DNA from: a bacterium
GTDB taxonomy: Bacteria > Verrucomicrobiota > Lentisphaeria > Victivallales > GWF2-38-69
Direction of reading: 5' to 3'
DNA length: 64,000 nt
Assembly (NCBI GenBank): GCA_021781705.1
Contig: JAJXWI010000004.1
Coordinates: 1-64,000, forward strand
Shown: piece after piece, positions 53,092-62,943 of the stretch
How positions within the stretch are numbered: position 1 is the first letter of the stretch
Layout: every line of letters starts with the position of its first letter
Notes under the pieces: generated by a model
What the model was told of the DNA's origin: nothing
What the model saw: only the letters and a program-made list of their open reading frames with translations
The model's database searches: none
Position numbers and translations under genes: made by a program

Positions 53092-53317
53092 CGGTATAAA
53101 TAACTCTTTGTTAGAAAAAATATGAAAAGCGCAGATTATCTTTTCAATAGAAGAGTCAAGGAATATAGATTGACTGCTAGAGTAGAACACATTCGCGGTT
53201 TGTCACCTGCTGTTCCACAAACTCATACTGTACGTTACTTAGCTACAAGTTAGCAAAAAATGGCAAAACAGCTGGAACTTGAAATTTAAGAACTTGTAAA
53301 GAAATCTTTAATAGAAA

Positions 53318-53926
53318 TCAGGGCGAGTTTTCCCCTTCAGATTTTGTATTAGTGCAAATAGAAATGAATTCATTGAAAGATTTTTTATATCTTACAAGAT
53401 CATCCTGATTGAAAGATTTAAAAATTCTATCCCTATATTTATTGATTGCGGGGGCAGCTTTTTGTATAAGCTCAGCAGTGTTTTGGCATATGCTCAGTTC
53501 GCTGTTGGTAAATATTTCGTCAACAGATTTAAGTTGAGAAGAAATTTCGCTGCCTATGAAATTACTAAGTTGTTTTTCTTCCTGAAATATGATCATTTCA
53601 TGAGTAATGAGTGCATGCGCGGCCTGTATAGTATCTTTTAGGAGTAGAAGATATTGAGTGAGCGGGTCTTTCTTTCTTTCATAGTGCGATGGGAAAAAAG
53701 AGAGGGAATGTCTTGCTTCTAATGCAATATTTAATAGTTTTAGCGTGGTCTTATATATATTCTTTCTTTCTTCCTGGTTTTTAGAAAATACATTACTGCT
53801 AAAAACACTTATGGCCTGGTCATATGCCGCATCAATTCGGCCGGTAAGTGCCGGGAGATTCAGATGGGACAGCGTACTGTCTTTTTCTTGAGACGCTGTT
53901 TTTTTATTGCCTAACGAGAAAATCAT
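53318..53926 (-). CDS. Protein of unknown function, helical
   Basis: 202 residues from the ATG at 53926; a TTG at 53992 would add 22 residues with a possible short hydrophobic start (IIKRKISQILAVNFMIFSLG). The protein is almost wholly helical (LLKDTIQAAHALITHEMIIF, LKSVDEIFTNSELSICQNTA) and ends in a charged tail. No family recognised. Neither start has a clear ribosome-binding site. Single gene. Confidence 0.5.
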   Translation of the reverse strand: MIFSLGNKKTASQEKDSTLSHLNLPALTGRIDAAYDQAISVFSSNVFSKNQEERKNIYKTTLKLLNIALEARHSLSFFPSHYERKKDPLTQYLLLLKDTIQAAHALITHEMIIFQEEKQLSNFIGSEISSQLKSVDEIFTNSELSICQNTAELIQKAAPAINKYRDRIFKSFNQDDLVRYKKSFNEFISICTNTKSEGENSP

Positions 53927-54309
53927 AAAATTCACTGCAAGTATTTGTGATATTTTCCTCTTTATTATACCTAAAAACGATTGAATGGTCAATGCTTTTT
54001 TGTATTTTTTTCAATGATGAGGTAAAATACATAAAAGTAGTCTTATTGAGAATTTACAAATGATCTAATACGGGAAGAGATAAAAATTAAGCGAATAAAA
54101 ATCTCTATTTCTGAATAGATTAGGTAAAATATATGCGGAATTCGTGATAGTTGATTACTATAGTTAAATTTTTTCATAAAGTTGTTCGATTATAACCTCA
54201 GGATATTTTTGTTTGGCAATTGAAGTTTTTTGTTTTAGCCTTATTCTAATCGGGTTTAATTTTATACTTTTTGACTGTTATAAATAATTAATATAAAGGA
54301 GACTATCTA
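53927..54309. other. Intergenic stretch before the envelope operon
   Basis: AT-rich, no open frame. It should hold the promoter of the operon that starts at 54310; candidate -10-like boxes are many because of base composition and none stands out. Confidence 0.35.
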
Positions 54310-55446
54310 ATGCAAGTGCCTCTTCTGGACCTTAAGGCTCAATATAGACCGCTAAAACAAGAGATAATGAAAGCTGTCGATGAACTTTGTGATTCTCAAT
54401 ATTTTATACTTGGGAAAAGAGTAGAAGATTTTGAGGTAAAAGTTGCTCAATACTGCGGATGTAAATATGCTGTTGGGGTTAGTTCTGGGTCTGATGCGCT
54501 CTTAATAGCTTTGATGGTTGAGGGGATTGGTGCAGGGGATGAGGTTATTACGACTCCCTTTTCTTTTTTTGCAACGGTCGGAGCAATTGCGAGAGTTGGA
54601 GCAACCCCAGTGTTTGTTGATATCAATGAAAATGATTTTAATATTAATCCTGACCTGATAGAAGCTAAGATTACAAAAAAAACAAAGGCTATTATTCCTG
54701 TTCATTTATACGGCCAGATGGCTGCAATGGACAAGATAATGGAAATAGCCAAGAAGCACAATCTGGTAGTTATAGAAGATGGCGCGCAGGCTATAGGTTC
54801 CGAATATCAGGGCAAAAGGGCAGGAAGTTTTGGTGATTATGGTTGTTTCTCTTTCTTCCCAAGCAAAAACCTTGGTGGTTTTGGCGACGGCGGAATCGTT
54901 ACCACAAACAGCCAGGAGCGGTATGAACTTCTGAAAATGTTCAGAAACCACGGTGCTAGTCCGGTTAATAAATATTTATATAAATACATTGGAGGGAATT
55001 TCAGACTTGATGCTCTTCAAGCTGCAATTCTTGATATTAAGCTTAAATATCTTGACGGATGGAGCAAAGCAAGAGAGAACAATGCCGATGATTACCGTGA
55101 GTTATTTGAGGCTTCGAAAATTGGCGATAGAGCAGTTCTTCCCACACGTGTAAAAAATGCTACAAGGCATATTTATAATCAGTTCTGTGTTTTGTTTAAA
55201 AACGACCAGAGAGATAATGTGAAAGCTGGTCTTATGAAAGCAGAAGTGGGCGCTGATATTTATTATCCGCTTCCATTGCACTTACAGGAATGCTTCAGCT
55301 ATCTTGGCGGCAAAAAAGGGGATTTTCCTGTAAGCGAAAAAGTGGCTAATCAGATATTGGCGCTGCCTATATATCCTGAAACCACGCATGAGCAGAGGGC
55401 TTATGTGGTTTCCTCAATCGAAAAGATTGTTTTAGGGCAAGGTTAA
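54310..55446 (+). CDS. DegT/DnrJ/EryC1/StrS-family sugar aminotransferase
   Basis: 378 residues. PLP enzyme with the Schiff-base lysine in FFPSKNLGGFGDGG, the family start VPLLDLKAQYRPLK, GVSSGSDALLIALM and EDGAQAIGSEY. Members aminate nucleotide-linked 3- or 4-keto sugars; the sequence style is close to WbpE (UDP-3-keto-GlcNAc(A)). Placed two bases before msbA and upstream of skp and lpxD, so it probably contributes to lipid A or surface polysaccharide sugars. AAAGGAG precedes the ATG. Confidence 0.88.
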   Translation: MQVPLLDLKAQYRPLKQEIMKAVDELCDSQYFILGKRVEDFEVKVAQYCGCKYAVGVSSGSDALLIALMVEGIGAGDEVITTPFSFFATVGAIARVGATPVFVDINENDFNINPDLIEAKITKKTKAIIPVHLYGQMAAMDKIMEIAKKHNLVVIEDGAQAIGSEYQGKRAGSFGDYGCFSFFPSKNLGGFGDGGIVTTNSQERYELLKMFRNHGASPVNKYLYKYIGGNFRLDALQAAILDIKLKYLDGWSKARENNADDYRELFEASKIGDRAVLPTRVKNATRHIYNQFCVLFKNDQRDNVKAGLMKAEVGADIYYPLPLHLQECFSYLGGKKGDFPVSEKVANQILALPIYPETTHEQRAYVVSSIEKIVLGQG

Positions 55447-55448
55447 TA

Positions 55449-57371
55449 ATGCGGATAGATAATATTAGACGGCAGTCTTACTATAGATTGCTGGGTTATG
55501 TTAAGCCATATACTTTAGTTTTGGCAATAGGAATATTTGCAGGCATACTGACCGGGGGATTTTTTGGAGCCAGCTTTTTCTGGATAAAAGGTTTTATACA
55601 GCCTTTTGAAAAATCCCAAACTGCGCTTGTTCAGCAGGGCCAGTCTATTACTAATAAGCCATTTGACAGCAAAGATATCATAAATAAAGCCGGCAATATG
55701 AAGGTAACGGATCAGATGGATTCCATACTCTCTTTTGCGGATAGCGTTGGAATAAAAACGCAGAATGCCCAGGGTAAGATGACACTTTTAGGCTTGTTGA
55801 TATTTGTTGGGTCCTTTGTCATAGTTTGGTTTTTTAAAAATATTGCTGACTACATAAACAACTATTGCATGAGATGGGTTGGGACCAAAGTAGTGACAGA
55901 CATGAGAAGTGAGGTTTTTAGTAAACTTCTCGATCAATCTTTGGTCTTTTATGGTAAGGCTGACGTTGGGCAGCTCATAAGCAGGTGCATTGAGGATACG
56001 GGGCAGATACAGTCCGCAGTATCCAATAGTATCGCGGACTTGACTAGTTGTCCTTTTCAAGTGTTGAGTTGTGCGGGGTTTATAATTCTTGTCAGCGTTC
56101 AGACTCATAACTTTTTTTTGCTGATTATAATGATTTTTGCCGGGTTGCTAGTATTGCTGCCCATTGTTATTGTGGGGAAAAAGGTCAGAACTGTTTACAA
56201 GCGGGCATTTCAGCGCATAGCTGAGGTTATGTCGAGAATGCACGAGGTATTTACTGGTATAATATTGGTGAAGGCATACCATACTGAAAAATATGAGTAC
56301 AGCAACTTTCAGAAAGTTAATATTTCCTACTTTCGTTCTCTAGTAAAGGCGATGAGATCTGAGCTTTTAATGAGCCCATTTACTGAATTCCTCGGGGTCG
56401 CTGCCGTAGCTGTATTTTTTATGTACAGTTATCTTACGGGTATTCAATTGAGCGACATAGTTGTTCTTGTTGTTCCTGCGATGCTCGCGTACCAGCCATT
56501 AAGAAGCCTGGCGAAGGTTAATTCTAACATACAAAAGTGTATGGCTGCGGCTGACAGATATTTTGATCTGATAGACACGGACACTAAAATAGTTGAAATT
56601 GAAAATCCAAAGAGGGTTAGAGAATTCAAAGAAGCTGTTAGTTTCAATAATGTTGGTTTTGCGTATGGAGAAGGAAGAAATATTCTCAACGATATAAATT
56701 TTACTCTTGAAAAGGGCAAAGTGGTTGCAGTTGTGGGTGAAACAGGTTCAGGAAAAACTACCATAGCCAATCTTATTGCCAGATTTTATGATATTTCTTC
56801 CGGTTCTGTGACCATTGACGGTGTAGATATCAGAGAGTTAAAGATAAGCGATATAAGAGACCTTGTTGGTATAGTGACTCAAAATACCATTTTATTTAAT
56901 GACACGATAGCCAGCAATATTGCCTACGGTAATCCAAGTACTCCAAGGGAAGAAATAATAAAGGCGGCAAAACAGGCCAATGCCCACGACTTTATTGTCG
57001 GTGGTAATCATGCGGAAGGGTATGATACTGTGGTTGGAGAAAAGGGATTTAAGCTTAGCGGCGGGGAAAAGCAAAGAATAGCCATAGCGAGAGCTATTCT
57101 TAAAAATCCTCCGATTTTAATTTTAGATGAGGCCACGAGTGCCCTTGATACAGTAACAGAAAAACTTGTTCAAGATGCTTTGAATAATCTTATGCAAAGC
57201 AGAACAGTTTTTGCGATTGCGCATAGGCTGAGCACTATTAGGCATGCCGATATCATTCTTGTTATGGACAAAGGCATGATAGTTGAATCAGGGTCTCATG
57301 AGGAACTTCTAGCTAAGCCCGATGGAAGATATAAACATTTGTATGATATACAATTTTTAAAGAATGTGTAA
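55449..57371 (+). CDS. msbA: ABC transporter, MsbA-like lipid A flippase
   Basis: 640 residues. Six-helix exporter domain (~1-380) with an unusual ~80-residue insert after the first helix (residues ~40-110, FIQPFEKSQTALVQQGQS...), then the ATPase domain: Walker A VVGETGSGKTTI, signature LSGGEKQRIAIARAI, Walker B ILILDEATSALD and the His switch FAIAHRLS. The neighbours (aminotransferase, skp, lpxD) support a lipid A role, though an MsbA-like exporter of another substrate is possible. Starts two bases after the upstream gene. Confidence 0.85.
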   Translation: MRIDNIRRQSYYRLLGYVKPYTLVLAIGIFAGILTGGFFGASFFWIKGFIQPFEKSQTALVQQGQSITNKPFDSKDIINKAGNMKVTDQMDSILSFADSVGIKTQNAQGKMTLLGLLIFVGSFVIVWFFKNIADYINNYCMRWVGTKVVTDMRSEVFSKLLDQSLVFYGKADVGQLISRCIEDTGQIQSAVSNSIADLTSCPFQVLSCAGFIILVSVQTHNFFLLIIMIFAGLLVLLPIVIVGKKVRTVYKRAFQRIAEVMSRMHEVFTGIILVKAYHTEKYEYSNFQKVNISYFRSLVKAMRSELLMSPFTEFLGVAAVAVFFMYSYLTGIQLSDIVVLVVPAMLAYQPLRSLAKVNSNIQKCMAAADRYFDLIDTDTKIVEIENPKRVREFKEAVSFNNVGFAYGEGRNILNDINFTLEKGKVVAVVGETGSGKTTIANLIARFYDISSGSVTIDGVDIRELKISDIRDLVGIVTQNTILFNDTIASNIAYGNPSTPREEIIKAAKQANAHDFIVGGNHAEGYDTVVGEKGFKLSGGEKQRIAIARAILKNPPILILDEATSALDTVTEKLVQDALNNLMQSRTVFAIAHRLSTIRHADIILVMDKGMIVESGSHEELLAKPDGRYKHLYDIQFLKNV

Positions 57372-57404
57372 TTCTAACTTTTTTGGAGGCAGTGTACAGA
57401 ATCG

Positions 57405-57992
57405 ATGAAATGTGTTGCAGGTTGTTTTATTGTTTTATTGTTTATAATAGGTTCAGCTGTTATTGCGGCAGATCAGAAAAGTACTGCGGCAGATCAGAAA
57501 ATTTGTGTTATAGATATGGAAAAGATATTTACCAACTACTATAAAACAAAGCTTGAAGATGCAAAAATAAAAAAACAGACGGAAGTTTTTAAGGATTACC
57601 TTAAAGTAATGGGTGATGCGAGGGGAAAAGTTGAAGCAAGCTACATAGAACTTAGAGATTCATCTCAAAATATAGGGTTGAGTGATGTCGAACGCGAAAA
57701 AAAGAGAATCGATGCTCAGGATAAATACAGGGAATTGCAGGCCAAAGATGTTGAAATTCAGCAATATAACCAACAGAAAAGGCAGTTTCTTGTTAATGAA
57801 TATGAAAGAATCAGAAAAGAATTGATAAAAGAGATTACAACAGTTATACAAAGCAGAGCAAAAAGAGAAGGATATACTTTTATATTTGATTATTCCGGAA
57901 ACTCAATGAACAATATTTCAACTGTTGTTTATTATGATCAGTCCAAGGATATTACTGATGCCGTGCTGAAAGAAGTGAATTTGGGAAATTAA
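57405..57992 (+). CDS. OmpH/Skp-family periplasmic chaperone
   Basis: 195 residues. Signal peptide of about 22 residues, then ICVIDMEKIFTNYYKTKLED and long charged helices (KKRIDAQDKYRELQAKDVEI) as in Skp tentacles, and a C-terminal beta part (YTFIFDYSGNSMNN). Just after the signal peptide the seven-residue unit AADQKST is followed by a second AADQK, a short direct duplication. Escorts outer-membrane proteins through the periplasm. GGAGG precedes the ATG at some distance. Skp next to lpxD is a classic arrangement. Confidence 0.85.
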   Translation: MKCVAGCFIVLLFIIGSAVIAADQKSTAADQKICVIDMEKIFTNYYKTKLEDAKIKKQTEVFKDYLKVMGDARGKVEASYIELRDSSQNIGLSDVEREKKRIDAQDKYRELQAKDVEIQQYNQQKRQFLVNEYERIRKELIKEITTVIQSRAKREGYTFIFDYSGNSMNNISTVVYYDQSKDITDAVLKEVNLGN

Positions 57993-58006
57993 ATAAAGGA
58001 GTTTTT

Positions 58007-59047
58007 ATGAAAACAATAAGTGCCGGAGATCTTGCAAAAATACTGAATTCAGAAGTTATTGGCAATAGAGACGTACTTGTAGATGGAGTTAATTCTCTTT
58101 CAGAAGCAACAGCTACAGAAGTCTCTTTTTTGGGAAATATGAGATATAAGAGTCAGTTGGAGTCTACCAAAGCTTCAGTAATAATAGTTTCTAAAGAAAT
58201 GGGAACGAGTGTACCGGAAGGCAAGGCTTGGATTATTAGCGACTCTCCAAATATAGCTTTTTCAAAAGCAATCAATTTCTTTGCGCCTCCTTTGCCTGCT
58301 TATTTGCCGGGCATACACCCTGCCGCAGTTGTTTCAAAGAGCGCTAGAATTCCGGAAACTTGCCACATTGGCCCATGCGTGGTTATAGAGGATGGAGTTG
58401 AGCTTGGAGAAAATACAAAAATTCTAGCAGGGACATTTATAGGGGAAAATACTAAAATAGGTAAAGATTGTTTGCTGTACCAGAATATAGTTATCCGTGA
58501 AAGGGCGCAGATTGGAAACAGAGTAATAATTCATCCTAACACCTGTATAGGCGCAGATGGTTACGGATACGAAGCAGGTCCTTTCGGAATAGTAAAAATA
58601 CCGCAAGTGGGCATAGTAAAAATAGATGATGACGTGGAAATAGGCGCAAATTGTGCAATAGACAGAGCTAGATTCGGGAAAACCTGGATTAAGATGGGGG
58701 TTAAAATGGATAATATGGTTCATGTAGCCCATAATGTTACCGTAGGTGAGTTTTCTATGTTGATTGGGCAATGCGGAATCGCCGGAAGCGCAAAAATCGG
58801 ACAAGGAGTTATTATCGCAGCTCAGGCAGGAATAACCCATCACATAACAATTGGGGATGGCGCAAAAATTGCCGGCAAATCTGGTGTTACTAAAGATGTT
58901 CCTCCAGGCGGTGTTTATGCAGGGACTCCGGCTGAACCTGTAAGAGAGTTTATGGAAAGACTGACGCTTCCGAAATCCGTAAGAAAGCTTAAAGATAAAA
59001 TCAAGGCTCTCGAAGATTCTGTTAAATCGCTAGAAAATAATGGCTGA
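58007..59047 (+). CDS. lpxD: UDP-3-O-(3-hydroxyacyl)glucosamine N-acyltransferase
   Basis: 346 residues. N-terminal uridine-binding domain, then hexapeptide repeats forming a left-handed beta helix from about 105 to 320 (IPETCHIGPCVVIEDGVELG, CLLYQNIVIRERAQIGNRVI). The catalytic His is in VHVAHNVTVGEFSM and GANCAIDRARFGKT is typical of LpxD. C-terminal coiled helix (KLKDKIKALEDSVKSLENNG). Third step of lipid A synthesis. AAAGGAG precedes the ATG, 14 bases after skp. Confidence 0.95.
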   Translation: MKTISAGDLAKILNSEVIGNRDVLVDGVNSLSEATATEVSFLGNMRYKSQLESTKASVIIVSKEMGTSVPEGKAWIISDSPNIAFSKAINFFAPPLPAYLPGIHPAAVVSKSARIPETCHIGPCVVIEDGVELGENTKILAGTFIGENTKIGKDCLLYQNIVIRERAQIGNRVIIHPNTCIGADGYGYEAGPFGIVKIPQVGIVKIDDDVEIGANCAIDRARFGKTWIKMGVKMDNMVHVAHNVTVGEFSMLIGQCGIAGSAKIGQGVIIAAQAGITHHITIGDGAKIAGKSGVTKDVPPGGVYAGTPAEPVREFMERLTLPKSVRKLKDKIKALEDSVKSLENNG

Positions 59048-59084
59048 AGTTGAGACGTAGACGAACCACAAACCACGAACTAAT

Positions 59085-60905
59085 ATGGGACGGATCAATA
59101 TACTTTCGGAAAATGTTTTTAACACAATAGCCGCGGGAGAAGTTATAGAACGGCCTGCTTCTGTTATAAAAGAACTTGTTGAGAATTCCATAGATGCAGG
59201 GGCCTCTTCTATAAAAATCGGAATAGAGAAGTCGGGGATAAAAACAATTTCCGTGCTTGATAATGGTTCGGGAATGGACAATGAAGACGCTTTGCTCTGT
59301 TTTGAACCTCATGCTACCAGTAAGATTAAAAATGAAGAAGATATATTTAATATCAGGACAATGGGATTTAGGGGGGAGGCTTTGCCTAGCGTTGCCGCGG
59401 TTTCAAAAGTACGGCTTCGCACAAGGCTGCAGAGTGCCTTGGAAGGTAGAGAGATTGTAATTAATGGTGGAAAGTTTGTGGCAGAACGGCCTGCCGGGTG
59501 CGCCCCAGGAACTGAAATAATAATCTCCGACCTGTTTTATAATGTTCCTGCCAGGAAGAAATTCTTAAAAGGTGAAATTACCGAAGAGAAGCATATACAC
59601 GAAGTAGTTACTCTTCTTACATTAGCTCACCATGAAATATCATTTGAATTTAAAGCAGATGGCAAAGTGATATTTTCTTCTCCTAGTGCAAATAATTTAG
59701 CGCCGAGATTGGCTTTGTTGTTGGGTAAAGAAGTTGCAGAGAATTTAGTTTTTATTGATGGTAAAAACTTTAATGTTGCTGTTTCAGGATACGTTTCAAA
59801 GCCAGGCATGGTAAGAAATACCAGAAGGGATCAGAGGTTTTTTGTAAACCGACGCCCAGTCAGATCTCAGCTCTTGTATTCTGCGATAAAAGAAGCATAT
59901 AACGCTTTGATAATGGGGAATGTTTTTCCTATAGTCACTTTGTTTGTTGATATTGATCCTTCCGATATTGACGTGAACGTGCATCCGGCAAAACATGAAA
60001 TAAGATTTAGAAAAGAAAAAATAGTTGTGGAAACCGTTGTTGAAGCTATTAAAAAAGCTCTCTGTGAATCTATAAAATCCATTCCTTCAGTAAATGCCAC
60101 AAAAGTGCCCTTCAATGCTTTTATGTCGTCGGCAAAAGTAGAATATGAAGTGAATTCCAATAAACCGATAAATGCTGAATTTTTCTCAGAAGCGATTGCT
60201 GGGGCACCCAAAAATTATCTGCAGACCTCATTTGTAAAGAATTTGGAACACGAGGAGTCCAATTCTGAAAGAGAGTCAGTTACAAATAATGAAATTACTG
60301 TTAAAGATTTAGATAAACTTTCCTTGCCGGGCTGTGGATACATTGAAGTTGTTGGAATTCTCGACAAAACCTACATAGTCGGGCTATCTGATGTCGGTTT
60401 GATAATAATTGACCAGCACGCGGCTCACGAGAGAGTAATTTTTGAAAAACTGCTAAAAGACCACACAACGCTGAACTTATCCCAAGAACTCTTGATTCCG
60501 ATTACAGTAGAACTTTCAAAGAGTGAAATTAATTTTCTTAAAAAATATATAGAACTGTTCAGAAAAATTGGCTTTGGGCTTGAGTTCTTTGGTAACGGAA
60601 CTTTGCTTGTAACAGCTATTCCAAAAGCTATTGAAATGAACAATGTGTCAGGGATGATTTCCGATTTATTGAATGCTTTGATAGAAGATAAAGAATCCTT
60701 AAAGAAAGTTGATGAAGAAGCAATAGCCAGATGTTCATGCAAGATTGCAGTAAAGGCTAATGACAAACTTACTCTTCTTGAATCAAGAAAATTGATCTCG
60801 GACCTTTCTAAGTGCGATCTGCCTTTCTCCTGTCCCCACGGCCGGCCTACCGTAATAAATGTTTCTAGAACAGAGCTCGAAAAGCGCTTTGGTAGAGTTT
60901 TGTAA
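59085..60905 (+). CDS. mutL: DNA mismatch repair protein MutL
   Basis: 606 residues. GHKL ATPase N terminus with IAAGEVIERPASVIKELVEN, DNGSGM and TMGFRGEALPSVAAV; middle domain with QRFFVNRRPVRS and VNVHPAKHEIRF; C-terminal dimerisation domain. The endonuclease motif DQHA(X)2E(X)4E is present in part as DQHAAHERVIFEK, and ACR/C-P-H-G-like SCPHGRPT at the end suggests a metal-dependent MutL nickase. Starts 37 bases after lpxD with no evident ribosome-binding site; mutS is not in the window. Confidence 0.95.
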   Translation: MGRINILSENVFNTIAAGEVIERPASVIKELVENSIDAGASSIKIGIEKSGIKTISVLDNGSGMDNEDALLCFEPHATSKIKNEEDIFNIRTMGFRGEALPSVAAVSKVRLRTRLQSALEGREIVINGGKFVAERPAGCAPGTEIIISDLFYNVPARKKFLKGEITEEKHIHEVVTLLTLAHHEISFEFKADGKVIFSSPSANNLAPRLALLLGKEVAENLVFIDGKNFNVAVSGYVSKPGMVRNTRRDQRFFVNRRPVRSQLLYSAIKEAYNALIMGNVFPIVTLFVDIDPSDIDVNVHPAKHEIRFRKEKIVVETVVEAIKKALCESIKSIPSVNATKVPFNAFMSSAKVEYEVNSNKPINAEFFSEAIAGAPKNYLQTSFVKNLEHEESNSERESVTNNEITVKDLDKLSLPGCGYIEVVGILDKTYIVGLSDVGLIIIDQHAAHERVIFEKLLKDHTTLNLSQELLIPITVELSKSEINFLKKYIELFRKIGFGLEFFGNGTLLVTAIPKAIEMNNVSGMISDLLNALIEDKESLKKVDEEAIARCSCKIAVKANDKLTLLESRKLISDLSKCDLPFSCPHGRPTVINVSRTELEKRFGRVL

Positions 60906-61008
60906 ATAGTTGTACTTTTTGCCTTCACTTTTTTGTTCCTTTCTTTTGGATGTTATTTTTTGTTCTAACTTAATAGAATCCAAATGATTGGACCAATCCC
61001 TAATTTTT

Positions 61009-61197
61009 CTATTTAGAACTTTTGGGTTTTATGTATGATTTTGAAAAATCAAACCCTTCAGCCTTTACGAGTTCCATTCTCTTTTTGGCATCTTTACACT
61101 CAAGAACTTTCTTTCTGAATTCCTCATCGGTTTTCATCCTTAAACCATTCGGCTCAAATCTTGTTTTTTTATTGTAGGCACTTATAATCCTAATCAT
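61009..61197 (-). CDS. Small protein, faintly Nif11-leader-like
   Basis: 62 residues, or 42 if started at the ATG at 61137. DEEFRKKVLECKDAKKRMEL then VKAEGFDFSKS recalls the Nif11-type leader helix ending in ...A.eeGFdFs, found in peptide precursors and stand-alone proteins. No double-glycine core and no modification enzymes are near. Convergent with mutL. Ribosome-binding signals are weak for both starts. Confidence 0.45.
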   Translation of the reverse strand: MIRIISAYNKKTRFEPNGLRMKTDEEFRKKVLECKDAKKRMELVKAEGFDFSKSYIKPKSSK

Positions 61198-61235
61198 TAG
61201 GAATTATTTCTTTAGGCATAAAAAATAGGAAATTT

Positions 61236-62129
61236 ATGAAGGTAGACTTTGAAAAAATTTTCACCGAAATGCAAGATGGGTTATATGTCACAGATACAAA
61301 CAGAAAAATCATTTATTGGAATAAGGGGGCGGAAGAAATTACTGGATTTGAAGGAAATGAGGTAGTAAATTCCCACTGCTATGACAACATTCTTGTACAC
61401 ATCGACGATAAAGGAGTAAGCCTGTGCAAAGAAGGCTGTCCGCTTGCTGCTTCTATAGCTGACGGGCAGCATCGTTCCGCCGAAGTGTACCTCCAGCACA
61501 AAGATAAGCACAGAAAGCCTGTTCGTGTAAAAACTATTCCCATGAGAGACGAAAAAGGCGAGATTGTAGGATGTGCTGAATTGTTTACTGATTTATCCAA
61601 CGAGAAAGCATACCTTTTGAGAGTAAAAGAACTTGAAAGCATTGTTTTTTTGGATACGCTTACCGGTCTTTTTAACCGACGATATGTCGAGCATTTTATT
61701 GAAACTAAATTGTCAGAAAAAGAAAGAATTGGAATTGATTTTGGAGTTCTTTTTATAGATATAGATAAATTTAAAAATTTTAATGATACGTATGGGCATA
61801 ATTTAGGGGATCTTGCTCTAAAAACAGTAGCGAAGACTCTAAATGCCAATATGAGATCGTATGATATTTGCGGAAGATGGGGAGGAGAAGAATTTGTCGT
61901 TGTTGTGTGCTACACAAATATTACAGAACTCAATGTAATTGCAGAAAGAATCAGAATTCTCATACGTACCAGTTATCTTGATTTTGATAATAAACCTCTG
62001 AATATTACAGCATCTATTGGCTGCTGTTTGGTAGATGCTCATGATAATGCCGCCAGCATAATAGCCAGAGCGGATTCTCTGATGTACGAAAGCAAAAAAG
62101 CGGGGCGAGATCGCGTCACTATCAGATAA
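61236..62129 (+). CDS. PAS-GGDEF diguanylate cyclase
   Basis: 297 residues, no membrane segment. PAS domain at about 5-125 (MQDGLYVTDTNRKIIYWNKG) with three conserved Cys in SHCYDNI, SLCKEGCPLA that may bind a metal or sense redox state. GGDEF domain from about 140: DTLTGLFNRRYVEHFI, FIDIDKFKNFNDTYGHNLGD and GGEEFVVV. Makes c-di-GMP. AATAGGAAA precedes the ATG. Divergent from the small gene at 61009-61197. Confidence 0.87.
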   Translation: MKVDFEKIFTEMQDGLYVTDTNRKIIYWNKGAEEITGFEGNEVVNSHCYDNILVHIDDKGVSLCKEGCPLAASIADGQHRSAEVYLQHKDKHRKPVRVKTIPMRDEKGEIVGCAELFTDLSNEKAYLLRVKELESIVFLDTLTGLFNRRYVEHFIETKLSEKERIGIDFGVLFIDIDKFKNFNDTYGHNLGDLALKTVAKTLNANMRSYDICGRWGGEEFVVVVCYTNITELNVIAERIRILIRTSYLDFDNKPLNITASIGCCLVDAHDNAASIIARADSLMYESKKAGRDRVTIR

Positions 62130-62184
62130 GCCTGTCTAAATTTTTCAAAAATAATGTGCTATATTCTAGCAGATTTTGATGTTT

Positions 62185-62922
62185 TTAAGGAATATAATAG
62201 AATGGGTTTGGATATTTAAATCCCTTGTCGTAAAAACCACCTTGAAAATCGCTGTATTGGTCTCCAATATTTAAAATTATTCTGTACCCATCTTTTATAA
62301 TTTTCTCGCGTTCCTTTATTTTGAAATCAGCAATAAATGCCGGCCTTACATCGTTTGGCCTCATAATAAGTTTTGTCCAATTTTCATATCCGGTTCGTTT
62401 TAGGTTAGCTGTTGTCGACTCTCTATATTCTTCTCTTCTTCCTGTAAGAAATATTACAGAGACCCCTTGCTTTTGTGCCTGGATAACTAATTTAAGAGTT
62501 GGCTGTATGGCCGGTTCTCTTCCTGATCGTATAAACTGGTCGTACTTAACGGCGTCATGCGAGAAGTCCATTTCTTCTGCTAACTGGTATGATGATAGCG
62601 CAACTTCATCTATATCCAAAACTATTGCAAGTTTACCAGGCATGTTTTTACTGCTTTTTAAGCATTCGAGAGCCGCGTCGCCCACCTGATTGATAGTTTT
62701 ATCATATCCTCCAGAATAATAATAGGCCTTAAGTTCCTGCTTCAGCAGACCAATATTTTGAGGAGTCTTGTATCCCGATACATACGGAGTTTCATTTTCT
62801 GGAATAGAAATAGCCGCAGCTTCATCCTTGTTAGTGAACGAAGCACATCCTGATAGAAAGTATATTGCTGTTCCGCATATTACGTAAGAACAAGCAATTT
62901 TTAGATATTTTATTTTTTGCAT
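62185..62922 (-). CDS. Lipoprotein acid phosphatase of the HAD class B/e(P4) group
   Basis: 245 residues from the ATG at 62922, after AAAGGAAA. Lipobox LSGC with acylated C26. HAD motif I is VLDIDEVALS (D103, D105), followed by FLTGRREEYRESTTANLKRT and the C-terminal NIGDQYSDFQGG. Such outer-membrane phosphatases release phosphate from nucleotides outside the cytoplasm. Begins 21 bases after the nrdJ stop on the same strand, so read-through is possible. Confidence 0.87.
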   Translation of the reverse strand: MQKIKYLKIACSYVICGTAIYFLSGCASFTNKDEAAAISIPENETPYVSGYKTPQNIGLLKQELKAYYYSGGYDKTINQVGDAALECLKSSKNMPGKLAIVLDIDEVALSSYQLAEEMDFSHDAVKYDQFIRSGREPAIQPTLKLVIQAQKQGVSVIFLTGRREEYRESTTANLKRTGYENWTKLIMRPNDVRPAFIADFKIKEREKIIKDGYRIILNIGDQYSDFQGGFYDKGFKYPNPFYYIP

Positions 62923-62943
62923 AACTTTATTTCCTTTCATCAA

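Noticed and set aside
53122-53253. A 43-codon plus-strand frame (MKSADYLFNRRVKEYRL...) divergent from mraZ
   Set aside because: No ribosome-binding site, no recognisable family and too short to support.
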